Origin: JBBRBB01 sp038206235
GTDB lineage: Bacteria > Bacteroidota > Bacteroidia > Chitinophagales > Chitinophagaceae
DNA: 56,420 nucleotides
Direction of reading: 5' to 3'
NCBI GenBank assembly: GCA_038206235.1
Contig: JBBRBB010000026.1
Location: forward strand, 1-56,420
In this document: positions 1 to 8,476 of the stretch, in pieces
Position numbering within the stretch: the stretch's first letter is position 1
Layout of the letters: the number at the start of each line of letters is the position of its first letter
Position numbers and translations under genes: made by a program
Notes under the pieces: generated by a model
Databases searched by the model: none
Told to the model about the DNA's origin: nothing
What the model saw: the letters and a program-made list of their open reading frames with translations, nothing else

Positions 1-211
1 GGATTGTTGTACTTTCATGCCTTATGTTTTGTGTCAATCACTTAAACAAGTGAATAAACAATAACGCTGCAAAGCCTCTGAAACTTTTTTGTGAAAGGGG
101 TTTTGCTATTTGTACTTTTTTGGGCTTGCCGATTTAAGATAATGTGTAAAAGGTTATTCAAAAAAGCTGATTACATTTGGGAATCACCCACAACATACAA
201 TTGGTTTCAAT

Positions 212-1429
212 ATGCCAAATCAAAAAACTTTACACTTCGCCTTATTCCTTTTTGTTGCAGTATTTTGCGACTGCTCTACAAAGAAAACAAAGACAGAAGA
301 TACAACAGCAGCACAGACTAGCCTTACTAATTTAAAATACACTGTTGAAGAAGTTCCTGCTTGGATATCCCTATTCAAACGAACATCCGGCTGGTATGGC
401 GCTGATGGCATCTTTGCAATTCCGCTCAACGGCAAAGACAACGTTGCCATTTCTGATACAAGCACGAATTTAATTTTGTTCAGCGACAGCATGATTGGCG
501 AAATTGAAAAAGGAAAAATTAAAGGAAAGCCGCACATGGTGCATAATACAGTTGCAATTCTAAAAGGCGGTGAGCCCAAAAATGAAAACATAAATTTCTA
601 TTGGGCGCAGGATGCTCAAGGGCAACCTGAAACAATTTTTATTCCGCATTTGCCCTCTGCAACAAAGGAAGATTATTACTGGCTGGGCGATGGTTTTGTA
701 AATACGGAGACAAACACCACTTACATTTTTGCATACAGAATGCGCAACATGAATCCGAAAGATGATTGGTCTTTTCGTGAGATGAAGCAGGATATTATTG
801 CATTCCCCAATGGCACTCCGCCGCCATTTAAAAATCATCGTCAAATAGAAACACAGCTCCAATTTGCCGGTTCTAATGAAGGTGATGATGGCCAATTCGG
901 TGCAGCCATTTTTGTAAACACGCAGTATGCAGGTGTACCAAAGCCCGATGGGTATGTGTATGTGTATGGTGTAAAGGGAAAAGCTAAAAATTTAATTGTA
1001 GCAAGAGTGTTACCAAAAGAATTTGAAGATTTTAGCAAATGGAATTTTTGGGATGGGAAAAATTGGAATGCAGATATGCAGCGTGTTGCAAAGCTCACTG
1101 ATGGCGTATCAAATGAATTAAGTGTGTCACCTCTCCCCGATGGAAGATATGTTTTAGTATTCCAGTTAAACGGTATGAGCAATGTTGTTGCCATGCGTAT
1201 TGGCGCAAGCCCTGTTGGTCCCTTCGGTGATGTGATTAAATTGTACGAGTGCAAAGAATCGCAGGAAAATAAACATTACACAACCTACAATGCAAAGGCG
1301 CATCCAAGTCTTTCAAAGCCCGGCGAGTTACTGATAACATATAATGTAAACTCGATGGATTACTTGAACGAGATACAAAAAAATCCGCAGTTATACAGAC
1401 CGCGGTTTATAAGATTAAAGTTTGAATAA
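212..1429 (+). CDS. Exported lipoprotein, DUF4185/DUF5005-like beta-propeller
   Basis: The protein has 405 residues. The N-terminus (MPNQKTLHFALFLFVAVFC) is a lipoprotein signal with a Cys-rich lipobox (FCDCS), so it is probably tethered to a membrane facing the periplasm or surface. The body opens with FKRTSGWYGADG...IPL and a later LFSDS motif, and ends YRPRFIRLKFE. The same pattern (F-x-R-T-x-GW-x-x-x-DG...GDSHIDD...YR-x-K-A-IRVP) occurs in the genes at 6285 and 8477, so the three are divergent paralogues. This family, as I remember it (DUF4185/DUF5005), adopts a five-bladed propeller like GH43/GH32 glycosidases; the activity here is unproven. It lies first in the sugar-catabolism cluster, which suggests binding or cleavage of an extracellular glycan. 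The start is ATG at 212; 211 bp of non-coding DNA precede it. Confidence 0.75.
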   Translation: MPNQKTLHFALFLFVAVFCDCSTKKTKTEDTTAAQTSLTNLKYTVEEVPAWISLFKRTSGWYGADGIFAIPLNGKDNVAISDTSTNLILFSDSMIGEIEKGKIKGKPHMVHNTVAILKGGEPKNENINFYWAQDAQGQPETIFIPHLPSATKEDYYWLGDGFVNTETNTTYIFAYRMRNMNPKDDWSFREMKQDIIAFPNGTPPPFKNHRQIETQLQFAGSNEGDDGQFGAAIFVNTQYAGVPKPDGYVYVYGVKGKAKNLIVARVLPKEFEDFSKWNFWDGKNWNADMQRVAKLTDGVSNELSVSPLPDGRYVLVFQLNGMSNVVAMRIGASPVGPFGDVIKLYECKESQENKHYTTYNAKAHPSLSKPGELLITYNVNSMDYLNEIQKNPQLYRPRFIRLKFE

Positions 1430-1442
1430 AAACCTAACAGGC

Positions 1443-1464
1443 AGACCTGAAACCTCACAGGTCT
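1443..1464. repeat. Intergenic inverted repeat, AAACCTC-R-CAGGT family
   Basis: AGACCTG (1443-1449) and CAGGTCT (1458-1464) form a 7-bp stem 14 bases after the stop of the preceding gene. The loop and right arm read AAACCTCACAGGT. A second intergenic element at 13191-13219 carries AAACCTCGCAGGT on its minus strand, so the two look like members of one dispersed family. It may serve as a terminator, but no T-run follows. Confidence 0.5.
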
Positions 1465-1499
1465 CAAAGATCTGGGGTTTGGTAAATTTTATTCTTATC

Positions 1500-2528
1500 A
1501 TGATTCCTTCCGGCTCAAACAAAAAAATAATTCAAAACAAACAGGCATCACTCACTGTTGATTTATTTGGTGGCGCTATAGTTAATTTTCATTTGAATGA
1601 TGAAGAAAAAATAAACCCTCTATCCTTTACATTCACCAAAGAACAAATGCCTGAGAATAATAAATCAGGCGCAGTTTATCAGGGACATTTTTTGTGCTTA
1701 CCAAGATGGGGCGCACCTTCAGAAGGAGAAATAAAAGCAGGCATTCCCAATCACGGGCAGTTTGCAAACATATTATGGCAATCATCGCCACAAAGCAATC
1801 CATTGCAGCTACAAATGGATGCCGATGCTGCGCTTGAAAGCATGTATGTAAACAGAACAATCACATTAAGCAAACACAGCGCTGTATTTGAAGTAAAGGA
1901 AATAATAACAAATGCTGCAACGCGTGGGAGGTTATATAATATGGTGCAACATCCTACACTGACTGCGCCTTTTTTAAAGAATTTAATCATCATTAACTGC
2001 AATGCAACGAAAGGCTTTCAGCAATTTTCAGATTATAATAAAACATTTAATTATCCTGTTGTGCAAACAGGAAATTTATCTATCAATCTTACTTCACCAA
2101 TTACACCTTGCAATTCCGTGTTCTCATTCATTGTAAATAAAAAAGAAGAATACGGTTGGATAACAACATACAATGCTGAATACAAATTATTATTTGGTTA
2201 TATCTGGAAAAGAGAGCAGTATCCATGGATTCACTTATGGCAACACTTTGAAGAAAATAAAATTAAATATCTTGGGTTAGAATTTGGAACGGCAGGCATT
2301 CATCAGCCCTTTAAAAAAATTCTTGAAAAGGGCATCATTATGTTCGATACAAAAACTGTTGAATATATTGATGCGGATGAAAAAATTTCCCGTGACTACA
2401 TTTGTTTTTTATACAAGGCATCAGAAGAAATTAAAAGTATAATGAAAGTGGAGTTGAATAAAACAAATAACGACATTATAATTTATTACAACGATGACAA
2501 GCAATTAAATTTATCCGTAAGCTTTTAA
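1500..2528 (+). CDS. Aldose 1-epimerase-like (galactose mutarotase fold) protein
   Basis: A protein of 342 residues if started at ATG 1500 (MIPSGSNKK). The open frame reaches upstream to 1422, but that part crosses the inverted repeat at 1443-1464 and reads as non-coding. A beta-rich body with LPRWGAPSEG and PNHGQFANILW near residues 60-85, and HLWQHFEEN near residue 250, resembles mutarotase-like proteins of the DUF4432/DUF4380/galactose mutarotase group. There is no signal peptide, so it is cytoplasmic. It stands 9 bp before the SDR gene, consistent with an operon in which it interconverts sugar anomers ahead of oxidation. The exact sugar cannot be told, and assignment to this fold rests on motif resemblance only. 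Confidence 0.55.
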   Translation: MIPSGSNKKIIQNKQASLTVDLFGGAIVNFHLNDEEKINPLSFTFTKEQMPENNKSGAVYQGHFLCLPRWGAPSEGEIKAGIPNHGQFANILWQSSPQSNPLQLQMDADAALESMYVNRTITLSKHSAVFEVKEIITNAATRGRLYNMVQHPTLTAPFLKNLIIINCNATKGFQQFSDYNKTFNYPVVQTGNLSINLTSPITPCNSVFSFIVNKKEEYGWITTYNAEYKLLFGYIWKREQYPWIHLWQHFEENKIKYLGLEFGTAGIHQPFKKILEKGIIMFDTKTVEYIDADEKISRDYICFLYKASEEIKSIMKVELNKTNNDIIIYYNDDKQLNLSVSF

Positions 2529-2537
2529 AAAACTTTC

Positions 2538-3299
2538 ATGGATTATACAAACAAAACAGTTGTAATAACAGGCGCAGCTAAAGGGATAGGAGCCGCATGT
2601 GCAAATTTATTTTATAAGAAAGGTGCCAGCGTTGCATTGCTCGATATTGCAAGTGATGAAAATAAAAAACAAGATAATAAATGGTTCTATCAGCAATGTG
2701 ATGTATCCAATGAGGAGCAGGTGAAACACTCGATGCAGCAAGTGATTGAAAAATTCGCCTCCATCAATTATCTTATCAACAACGCAGGCCTTCAACGTTA
2801 TGGAACAGTTACTGAAACATCTTTAAAAGAATGGAATGCAGTAATGAATGTAAACTTAACCAGTATGTTTTTATGTGCGAAATATGCCCTGCCCTCAATG
2901 CAAAAAAATAAAAGCGGCGTTGTTATAAATGTGGCAAGTGTGCAGGCGTTCATAAGTCAGGATAAAGTTGCTGCTTATACAACTTCCAAAACAGCAATAC
3001 TTGGTTTAACGAGAAGCATTGCCATAGATTATGCACCGCATATAAGATGTGTTGCTGTTTGCCCGGGAACTATTGATACGCCTATGCTAAGAGATGCAAT
3101 TCAATTATCCCCAAACCCAGATGAAGTAATGCAGGAGTGCATCAACATGCATTTACCAAAACGCATAGGCACACCCGAAGAAGTTGCGACGCTGATTGCT
3201 TTTTTATGCAGTGATGATGCGGCTTTCATTACAGGCACTGCAATAAGAGTTGATGGAGGTTTGGGTATTAGTATTGGTGGCAGTAAAAAAGAAAAGTAA
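2538..3299 (+). CDS. SDR-family NAD(P)-dependent dehydrogenase, sugar-acid cluster
   Basis: A 253-residue classical short-chain dehydrogenase. The Rossmann glycine motif TGAAKGIG sits at residues 11-18, the NNAG motif near 82, the catalytic Ser in VINVASVQAF, and YTTSK (YxxxK) near 150; the C-terminal VDGGLG is typical. The acidic residue after beta-2 (LLDIAS) favours NAD over NADP. It is flanked by a mutarotase-like gene and, after a GIY-YIG insert, by a dehydratase and a lactonase. The likely job is therefore oxidation of a free aldose (L-fucose, L-rhamnose, D-arabinose type) to its lactone. The substrate is inferred from context only. Confidence 0.85.
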   Translation: MDYTNKTVVITGAAKGIGAACANLFYKKGASVALLDIASDENKKQDNKWFYQQCDVSNEEQVKHSMQQVIEKFASINYLINNAGLQRYGTVTETSLKEWNAVMNVNLTSMFLCAKYALPSMQKNKSGVVINVASVQAFISQDKVAAYTTSKTAILGLTRSIAIDYAPHIRCVAVCPGTIDTPMLRDAIQLSPNPDEVMQECINMHLPKRIGTPEEVATLIAFLCSDDAAFITGTAIRVDGGLGISIGGSKKEK

Positions 3300-3326
3300 T
3301 AAAGTATCTTGATAATTAACTTCAGT

Positions 3327-3626
3327 ATGCAAAGAGGTGGAACAGTTTATATTACTACAAACATTCCTAATCAGGTTTTATACACAGGTGTTACTTCAGA
3401 TTTAGTGTCGAGAATTTCGCAACATAGAGAGAAATTTTTTCAGAAAAGTTTTACTTCTAAATATAATGTAAGCAAGTTAGTTTATTACAAATTTTTTTCA
3501 ACAATTGAAGAAGCGATTGCAGAAGAAAAAAGAATTAAAGGAGGAAGCCGGCAGAAAAAAATAAATCTGATTACTTCAATAAATTCTGAATGGAAAGATT
3601 TATGGGAAGAAATCAGCAAGTGGTAA
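3327..3626 (+). CDS. GIY-YIG domain small nuclease-like protein
   Basis: A 99-residue protein beginning MQRGGTVYITTN at ATG 3327; a TTG at 3309 is the only longer alternative. The core shows VYITTN (GIY position), LYTGVTSDLVSRISQH (YIG plus the conserved Arg), KLVYY and the catalytic Glu region EEAIAEEKRIKG. It ends in NSEWKDLWEEI, a tail common in stand-alone GIY-YIG proteins of Bacteroidota. These solitary proteins are thought to be DNA endonucleases or relics of mobile elements. It splits the dehydrogenase from the dehydratase in an otherwise metabolic operon and has no obvious link to sugar use. Confidence 0.85.
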   Translation: MQRGGTVYITTNIPNQVLYTGVTSDLVSRISQHREKFFQKSFTSKYNVSKLVYYKFFSTIEEAIAEEKRIKGGSRQKKINLITSINSEWKDLWEEISKW

Positions 3627-3757
3627 ACGTCTTTGCGAAAAATTTTCTCCAGGCTTTGTGTGCAGCAAATTTTGAAGCAATCTGATGGTAGAAAATTATA
3701 CCAGTAATTTGCAAAGAGCAGAACTATGAACAAAAATTCATCAACTTAAATTAAATA

Positions 3758-4984
3758 ATGAAAATAACTGACATAAAAGCAACCACAGTTGCCATGCCAT
3801 TGGAAGCTCCCATTCGTCATGCAAGCGGAGCACATTGGGGAAGATTTATAAGAACAATTGTTGAAGTTGAAACCGATGAAGGCATTACAGGACTTGGCGA
3901 AATGGGTGGTGGCGGTGAAAGTGCAGAAGCAGCATTCAAAGGTTTAAAAACATATTTGCTCGGTCACAATCCTATGCAGCTTGAGGCAATGTACTGGAAG
4001 ATATGTAATCCTACTGCTTCTCTCTACAACAACCGTTCACAATTGCATGCAGCATTAGAATTTGCATGTATAGATATTATTGGAAAGAAGCTTGGCATAC
4101 GTGCCTGTGATTTGCTCGGCGGCTCAGTAAGGGAAGAAGTTGAATTCGCTTCTTATCTTTTTTTCCGTTATCCAAATGAGCAAGCAGGTAAAGGCGGCGA
4201 AGAAACAGCAGAGCAAATGGTTGTGCATGTAAAAGAGTTGGTTACACAACATGGCTTCACTACACACAAATTAAAAGCCGGTGTTTTTCATCCAGACCAT
4301 GAAGTGGAAGTGTTCAGAGCAATTTCAAATGCATTTCCAAAACATAAAGTGAGAATAGACCCGAATGCTGTTTGGAGTGTTGAAGAATCTATCCGCATTG
4401 CAAAAGCAATTGAAGATTTACCTAATGATTATTTTGAAGACCCTACATGGGGAATGGAAGGAATGAGAAGAGTAAAGCAAAGAATAAATATTCCAACCGC
4501 TACCAACACTGTTGTTGTAAATTTTGAGCAGCTTGCATCATGCGTTAGAAACGAAGCGATAGATGTAATTCTTCTTGATACAACTTTTTGGGGTGGCTTG
4601 CGTCAGGCATGGAAAGCAGGCGTTGTATGTGAAAAATTTCAGTTAGGAACTGCAGTGCATAGCTCCGGTGAATTGGGAATTCAGTTGGCTACGATGCTGC
4701 ATCTCGGCGCTGCAACACCAAATCTTTCTTTTGCTGCTGATGCACACTATCATCATCTCACAGACGATATAATTAAAGGCGGCAAAATGAAATATGTAAA
4801 TGGAAAAATAAAAGTTCCGCAAGGCAATGGATTAGGCATTGAACTCGATTATGATAAACTAAAACAATACAATGAATATTATAAAGAAGTTGGCGGATAT
4901 ATGTATGACCGTGACCCGCAGCGTCACGATTGGTTTTGTGTATTGCCCGAAAAAAATTGGTCGCCATTAAAAAATAAATCATGA
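3758..4984 (+). CDS. Enolase-superfamily (MR subgroup) acid-sugar dehydratase, glucarate dehydratase-like
   Basis: A 408-residue protein with the N-terminal capping domain (residues 1-130) and a barrel. Active-site landmarks in order are THKLKAG (K-x-K), RIDPNAVW (first metal ligand, D-x-N), YFEDPTWG (E), VILLDTTFWGG (D) and AVHSSGELGI (catalytic His). The late segment FAADAHYHHL plus DIIKGG resembles glucarate dehydratase. The family abstracts an alpha proton from an aldonate or aldarate and eliminates water to give a 2-keto-3-deoxy acid. It overlaps the lactonase gene by 4 bp (ATGA), so both are co-translated. Substrate identity (fuconate, galactonate, glucarate and others) is not decidable by eye. 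Confidence 0.85.
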   Translation: MKITDIKATTVAMPLEAPIRHASGAHWGRFIRTIVEVETDEGITGLGEMGGGGESAEAAFKGLKTYLLGHNPMQLEAMYWKICNPTASLYNNRSQLHAALEFACIDIIGKKLGIRACDLLGGSVREEVEFASYLFFRYPNEQAGKGGEETAEQMVVHVKELVTQHGFTTHKLKAGVFHPDHEVEVFRAISNAFPKHKVRIDPNAVWSVEESIRIAKAIEDLPNDYFEDPTWGMEGMRRVKQRINIPTATNTVVVNFEQLASCVRNEAIDVILLDTTFWGGLRQAWKAGVVCEKFQLGTAVHSSGELGIQLATMLHLGAATPNLSFAADAHYHHLTDDIIKGGKMKYVNGKIKVPQGNGLGIELDYDKLKQYNEYYKEVGGYMYDRDPQRHDWFCVLPEKNWSPLKNKS

Positions 4985-5838
4985 GCTTATCAATTGATGA
5001 TGTAATCATTTTTTATGATGGAGTTGACCATGCAGAATGTGTCGCAGTGCATCCCGATGGTTCTGTATGGTGTGGAGGAGAGGCAGGGCAGATTTATCGC
5101 ATTTCACCTGATGGTAAACAGATGAAGGAAATAAATAACACGGGAGGATTTATATTAGGATTAGCTTTTTCGCCCAGTGCTGATTGGCTTGCCGTATGCG
5201 ACCTTAAACATAAATGTGTATGGAAGCTAAATATCAAAACAAACACATTTCAGAAATTTGCAGAGTGTGCAGATGGAGAAAATTTCAACATTCCCAACTA
5301 TCCTGTATTTGACAAAGAAGGAAATTTATATGTTTCAGAAAGTGGCGCATTCAGAAAAATCTGCGGCCAAATTTTTAAGTTTGATAAAGATGGTAAAGGA
5401 ATCATCTGGCACAATGGGCCATTTAATTTTGCAAATGGTTTAGCACTGAATAAAAATGAAGATTATCTCTACGTTGTTTGTTCATGGCTTCCCGGCGTTG
5501 AGCGTATAGAAATAAAGGCTGATGGTAGTGCAGGAAAAAGAGAAGTGTTTGTAACAATACCGCAAATTCTGCCTGATGGAATTGCTTTTGATGAAGAAGA
5601 AAATTTGTATATATCATGTTACACTCCCAATGCTATTTACAAAGTGAATAAACAAGGCGAAATGCAATTATTGATTGATGATTGGGAAGCGCATACTTTA
5701 TCTAACCCTACAAACATTGCGTTTGGCGGAGAAAATTTTGACCAGCTTTTTACATCGAATCTTGGGAGATGGCATATTAGTAAGATACCAATGCAGGTAA
5801 AAGGGCAGAAGCTTGCATGCCATACCCCCCACCCCTAA
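4981..5838 (+). CDS. SMP-30/gluconolactonase-family lactonase with altered C-terminus
   Basis: A 285-residue six-bladed propeller. Typical blades read AECVAVHPDGSVWCGGEAGQIYRI, PVFDKEGNLYVSESG, NGLALNKNEDYLYV and LPDGIAFDEEENLYIS; the conserved Glu of AEC, the Asn of ANGLAL and the Asp of LPDGIAFD are the expected metal ligands. It hydrolyses the sugar lactone made by the dehydrogenase and feeds the dehydratase, whose stop overlaps this start (ATGA). After KGQKL the last residues ACHTPHP and the TAA stop are encoded by a C-run/AAAGGGG repeat (5824-5846), so the original C-terminus was replaced. The fold should tolerate this, since the change lies after the last blade strand. Confidence 0.85.
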   Translation: MSLSIDDVIIFYDGVDHAECVAVHPDGSVWCGGEAGQIYRISPDGKQMKEINNTGGFILGLAFSPSADWLAVCDLKHKCVWKLNIKTNTFQKFAECADGENFNIPNYPVFDKEGNLYVSESGAFRKICGQIFKFDKDGKGIIWHNGPFNFANGLALNKNEDYLYVVCSWLPGVERIEIKADGSAGKREVFVTIPQILPDGIAFDEEENLYISCYTPNAIYKVNKQGEMQLLIDDWEAHTLSNPTNIAFGGENFDQLFTSNLGRWHISKIPMQVKGQKLACHTPHP

Positions 5839-5846
5839 AGGGGGAA
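5824..5846. repeat. C-run/CCCCTAAAGGGGG palindromic element
   Basis: ACCCCCCACCCCTAAAGGGG and two further bases at 5824-5846. CCCCT and AGGGG pair around a one- to two-base centre. It supplies the last codons and stop of the SMP-30 gene. A related, longer copy at 55926-55969 lies in frame inside another coding sequence. Confidence 0.7.
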
Positions 5847-5919
5847 TAAAATCTTCAACTTTTGTGATTCTTGCATTATCAAAACATCATCCTAAAAATT
5901 TCTTACAACCTGAAGAAAA

Positions 5920-6144
5920 ATGAAACACGTTTATCGCTGGCACATTAACGAGCCTATTCATTTTGAAAAAGATTTGAAAGTAACTATACAGGATTTGGGA
6001 TGGAATACGTGGGGGTTGTATCTTGCACAAAAATCAGATATAGCTTGTGTTGTTAATGGTATCAGAGAACCTCACAATCCATTTCCGAAAATTACCCCCG
6101 AAAGAAGAGCTAATTATAAAATAACAAAGAAATTAAAATATTGA
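5920..6144 (+). pseudogene. C-terminal remnant of a DUF2961 protein
   Basis: A 74-codon frame starting KHVYRWHINEPIHFEKDLKV and continuing REPHNPFPKITP matches the tail of DUF2961 proteins as I recall it (YRWH-x-x-DPI-x-F-x-K-x-L-x-V-T, then YWYQ-x-EPH-x-PFP). Full-length members exceed 300 residues, so most of the gene is missing. The expected YWYQ is broken: TGG TAT CAG (WYQ) is present at 6057-6065 but out of frame by one, with frame recovered at GAA CCT CAC (EPH) at 6067. The fragment begins about 70 bp after the C-run element that truncates the lactonase, which suggests that a deletion joined the two. It is probably not expressed as a functional protein. Confidence 0.7.
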
Positions 6145-6284
6145 AACGATTTGCTGCCATGTCCGCAGGACTCCTTTGGAGAAAACTGAACTTTGAACCG
6201 AGCGTGGCAACAGGCGATACCACGAAGAAGAAATGCTGGTATCACAAAAAAAATTATTCTGCAACCTTATTAAAAATTTATTTT

Positions 6285-7883
6285 ATGAGAACGAAAACGA
6301 CTTTGCTGATCTCACTAATTGCTCTCTGCACATTCATTTTCCAAAGCTGCACGAAACCGGAAATAAAAAACGAGCCTGTTATTAATTCATCAGATGAAGC
6401 AGACCGAACAGATTATATTATTTCTGATGGCACATACAAAATAAGTCCACTCAGTAATAACTCGCAGGCTATTGCGCTTGCAAAACTTTTACAGGATGAC
6501 AGTGTCTATGTTCAAATAAGAAATTACAGCGCAGACAGTACAAATCATCTCTGGCATTTTACCAATACCGGCAATGGATATTATAGAATCAGCAATGCAT
6601 ACAGCGGCAAAGTGTTGACAGCGCCTGCAGGTGCATCGAATGAAGGAAAGCAGCTATTGCAATTACGCTATGATACAAGCGATAATCAGCTTTGGCGAAT
6701 CAGACGTCCTCAAACCAATGTTTATAAATTCGTGAACAAGGCTACTGGTTTATGTATTAATCTCGAAAGCAATGGCAACATCACAGAACGAGCAATTGTA
6801 AAAAATAATAATAAGCAGTTGTGGACGCTCACTTGTGTAAAAGCAATTTATTGTGATGTTGATGCGAATAATTTTTTTCGCCGCACGGAAGGCTGGATAG
6901 CCAGTGATGGTGCATCCAGCGTTTTAATGAATGATGGAAGAGTGTTATGGACAATGGGCGATAGCCATATTGATGATTATTTTTATAATACCGGAAAAGT
7001 GTATTGTCTTTTCCAGGTAAGAAATGCTGCGTTGCTGCAGCCCGCAAATCATAGCTGGCATTGGCCGCTAACAACTACACTCATTGGTAATCCTTATACC
7101 GGCTTTCAAAGTTATTTTAAGAATAAGCCCGATGATGACCACTGGATGTGGCCGGGCTGCGGAGTTCAGGTGAGTGGTAATGATACTGTATATGTTTACA
7201 ATCAGCCATTAAGAAAGAAAGGCATTGGCGGTATTTGGGATTTTGAAAACGACAGCAACGCAGTGTGGGCAAAGATTCGCTCATCAGATATGCAGGTGGT
7301 TCAGTATTCTTTATTGCAGGATTTTGATGAGATTAATTTCGGTTTGGGCTTCATTAAAGAGAACGACGGTTATGTGTATGCTTTTGGCGACAGGCAAACG
7401 TTTATTGTAAGCAATGTGTACGTAGCACGTTTCCCTGCAAACAATCCAAATGCACCGTGGACATTTTGGACAGGCTCTCAATGGAGCAGTAATATAAAAG
7501 ATATTAAACGAGTAAGTGAAGCTGCTTGCAATGCTGCGGCAGTAGTAAAGTATGGCAATAAATATATTTGCATTAGTACAGAATTTAGTGTTGGCTGCGA
7601 TCAAGGCTCACATATTTACGCAGCATGGAGCAGCAGCCTCACGGGACCTTTTACAACCCGAAAAATATTTTATGAAATACCCGACAGGCTGCAGGGGCAT
7701 ATCCCCTTTTTTTATACACCGAATGCACATCCGCAGTTTCAAAACGCTGCAGACGAATTGCTGATAACGTATGATATTAATGGCTATGGCGATTGCGTAA
7801 ATACTTGTCACCGGGGAAGAATGGATCCTGATTTGTACAGACCGAAGGCGATACGTGTGCCTTTTTCGCTGATTGATAAATAA
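6285..7883 (+). CDS. Lipoprotein with ricin-type lectin and DUF4185/DUF5005-like propeller
   Basis: A protein of 532 residues from ATG 6285 (MRTKTTLLISLIALCTFIFQSC), a clean lipoprotein signal; the frame extends to a TTG at 6141, but that part is not protein-like. Residues about 40-185 form a ricin B-type lectin domain with repeated Q-x-W motifs (NHLWHF, DNQLWRI, NKQLWTL). The C-terminal propeller starts FFRRTEGWIASDG and contains MGDSHIDDYFY, FQVRNAALLQ, AWSSSLTGPF and YRPKAIRVPF, closely matching the gene at 8477. The lectin domain suggests binding of a beta-galactosyl or similar glycan, with the propeller as possible hydrolase. The preceding 140 bp hold only a small hairpin (GATACCA 6216, TGGTATC 6237). 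Confidence 0.8.
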   Translation: MRTKTTLLISLIALCTFIFQSCTKPEIKNEPVINSSDEADRTDYIISDGTYKISPLSNNSQAIALAKLLQDDSVYVQIRNYSADSTNHLWHFTNTGNGYYRISNAYSGKVLTAPAGASNEGKQLLQLRYDTSDNQLWRIRRPQTNVYKFVNKATGLCINLESNGNITERAIVKNNNKQLWTLTCVKAIYCDVDANNFFRRTEGWIASDGASSVLMNDGRVLWTMGDSHIDDYFYNTGKVYCLFQVRNAALLQPANHSWHWPLTTTLIGNPYTGFQSYFKNKPDDDHWMWPGCGVQVSGNDTVYVYNQPLRKKGIGGIWDFENDSNAVWAKIRSSDMQVVQYSLLQDFDEINFGLGFIKENDGYVYAFGDRQTFIVSNVYVARFPANNPNAPWTFWTGSQWSSNIKDIKRVSEAACNAAAVVKYGNKYICISTEFSVGCDQGSHIYAAWSSSLTGPFTTRKIFYEIPDRLQGHIPFFYTPNAHPQFQNAADELLITYDINGYGDCVNTCHRGRMDPDLYRPKAIRVPFSLIDK

Positions 7884-7925
7884 GATTGTAGTTTGACACC
7901 AACTTTATCCCTTATGCCCCGCCAA

Positions 7926-7960
7926 AGGCTTTGGGAAGCCTGTTCCGAATATATTTCGGA
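7926..7960. terminator. Twin hairpin between propeller gene and hicBA
   Basis: AGGCTT (7926) TGGG AAGCCT (7936) is directly followed by TCCGAA (7944) TATAT TTCGGA (7955). A T-run lies 12 bases on (7972-7978). The first hairpin, or both, could terminate the upstream gene; they may also be an intergenic repeat. Confidence 0.45.
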
Positions 7961-8044
7961 TTCATCAGTAGTTTTTTTATGGCAGCTTAAACGGTTCAGA
8001 ATATCAGTTACTAAATTTTTATTAGCTTTATTGAAATATTTATT

Positions 8045-8260
8045 ATGAAAATTGCTTTGAAAAATATCGTATGGAAAGAGGGTGATTATTTCGTTGCACA
8101 ATGTCTTAATGTTGAGGTATCAAGTTTTGGAAATACAAGAGAAGAAGCTTTGAATAATTTGCAGGAAGCATTGGATTTATATTTTGAAGATATGCCTCCT
8201 GAAAACGCTATACCCATAGAAAATCCTGAAATTGTTTCTACAGAACTAGAGCATGCCTAA
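8045..8260 (+). CDS. hicB: HicB-like antitoxin
   Basis: A 71-residue protein with the HicB partial RNase H fold: WKEGDYFVAQCLNVEVSSFGNTREEALNNLQEALDLYF. In this family it neutralises HicA and often acts as a repressor of its own operon. It has no obvious C-terminal ribbon-helix-helix or HTH domain, so DNA binding may be absent or minimal. It overlaps the next gene by 8 bp. The antitoxin-first order is unlike the toxin-first order of classic E. coli hicAB but is common for these short versions. The pair interrupts the sugar cluster between two propeller paralogues. Confidence 0.85.
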   Translation: MKIALKNIVWKEGDYFVAQCLNVEVSSFGNTREEALNNLQEALDLYFEDMPPENAIPIENPEIVSTELEHA

Positions 8261-8471
8261 ATTATTTTCCTCACAAAACATTATTGAAATCTTGAAGAAA
8301 AAGGGATTTGTTTTCGTTTCTCAAAAAGGAAGTCATATTAAATATAGAAAACAAGATAATCCCACATTAACTGTTATTGTGCCTGCAGACAGAAAACAAA
8401 TTCCCATGGGCACATTCCATTCTATTCTGCGACAATCAGGATTGGTTAAAGAAGACTTTGAAAAGCCATAA
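8253..8471 (+). CDS. hicA: HicA-like mRNA interferase toxin
   Basis: A 72-residue double-stranded-RNA-binding-like protein: SSQNIIEILKKKGFVFVSQKGSHIKYRK, with the catalytic His in GSHIKY, then VIVPADRKQIPMGTFHSILRQSGL. HicA cleaves mRNA in a ribosome-independent way. All key features are intact, so the module should be active. It is translationally coupled to hicB. The next gene starts 5 bp after its stop, so the third propeller gene may be transcribed with it. Confidence 0.9.
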   Translation: MPKLFSSQNIIEILKKKGFVFVSQKGSHIKYRKQDNPTLTVIVPADRKQIPMGTFHSILRQSGLVKEDFEKP

Positions 8472-8476
8472 AAATT

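Noticed and set aside
91..321. Plus-strand frame overlapping the first lipoprotein gene
   Set aside because: It overlaps the lipoprotein gene in another frame, has no family resemblance, and its start region is AT-rich leader.
6141..6284. TTG-start extension of the ricin-propeller lipoprotein
   Set aside because: The signal peptide and lipobox begin at 6285; the extension is not protein-like.
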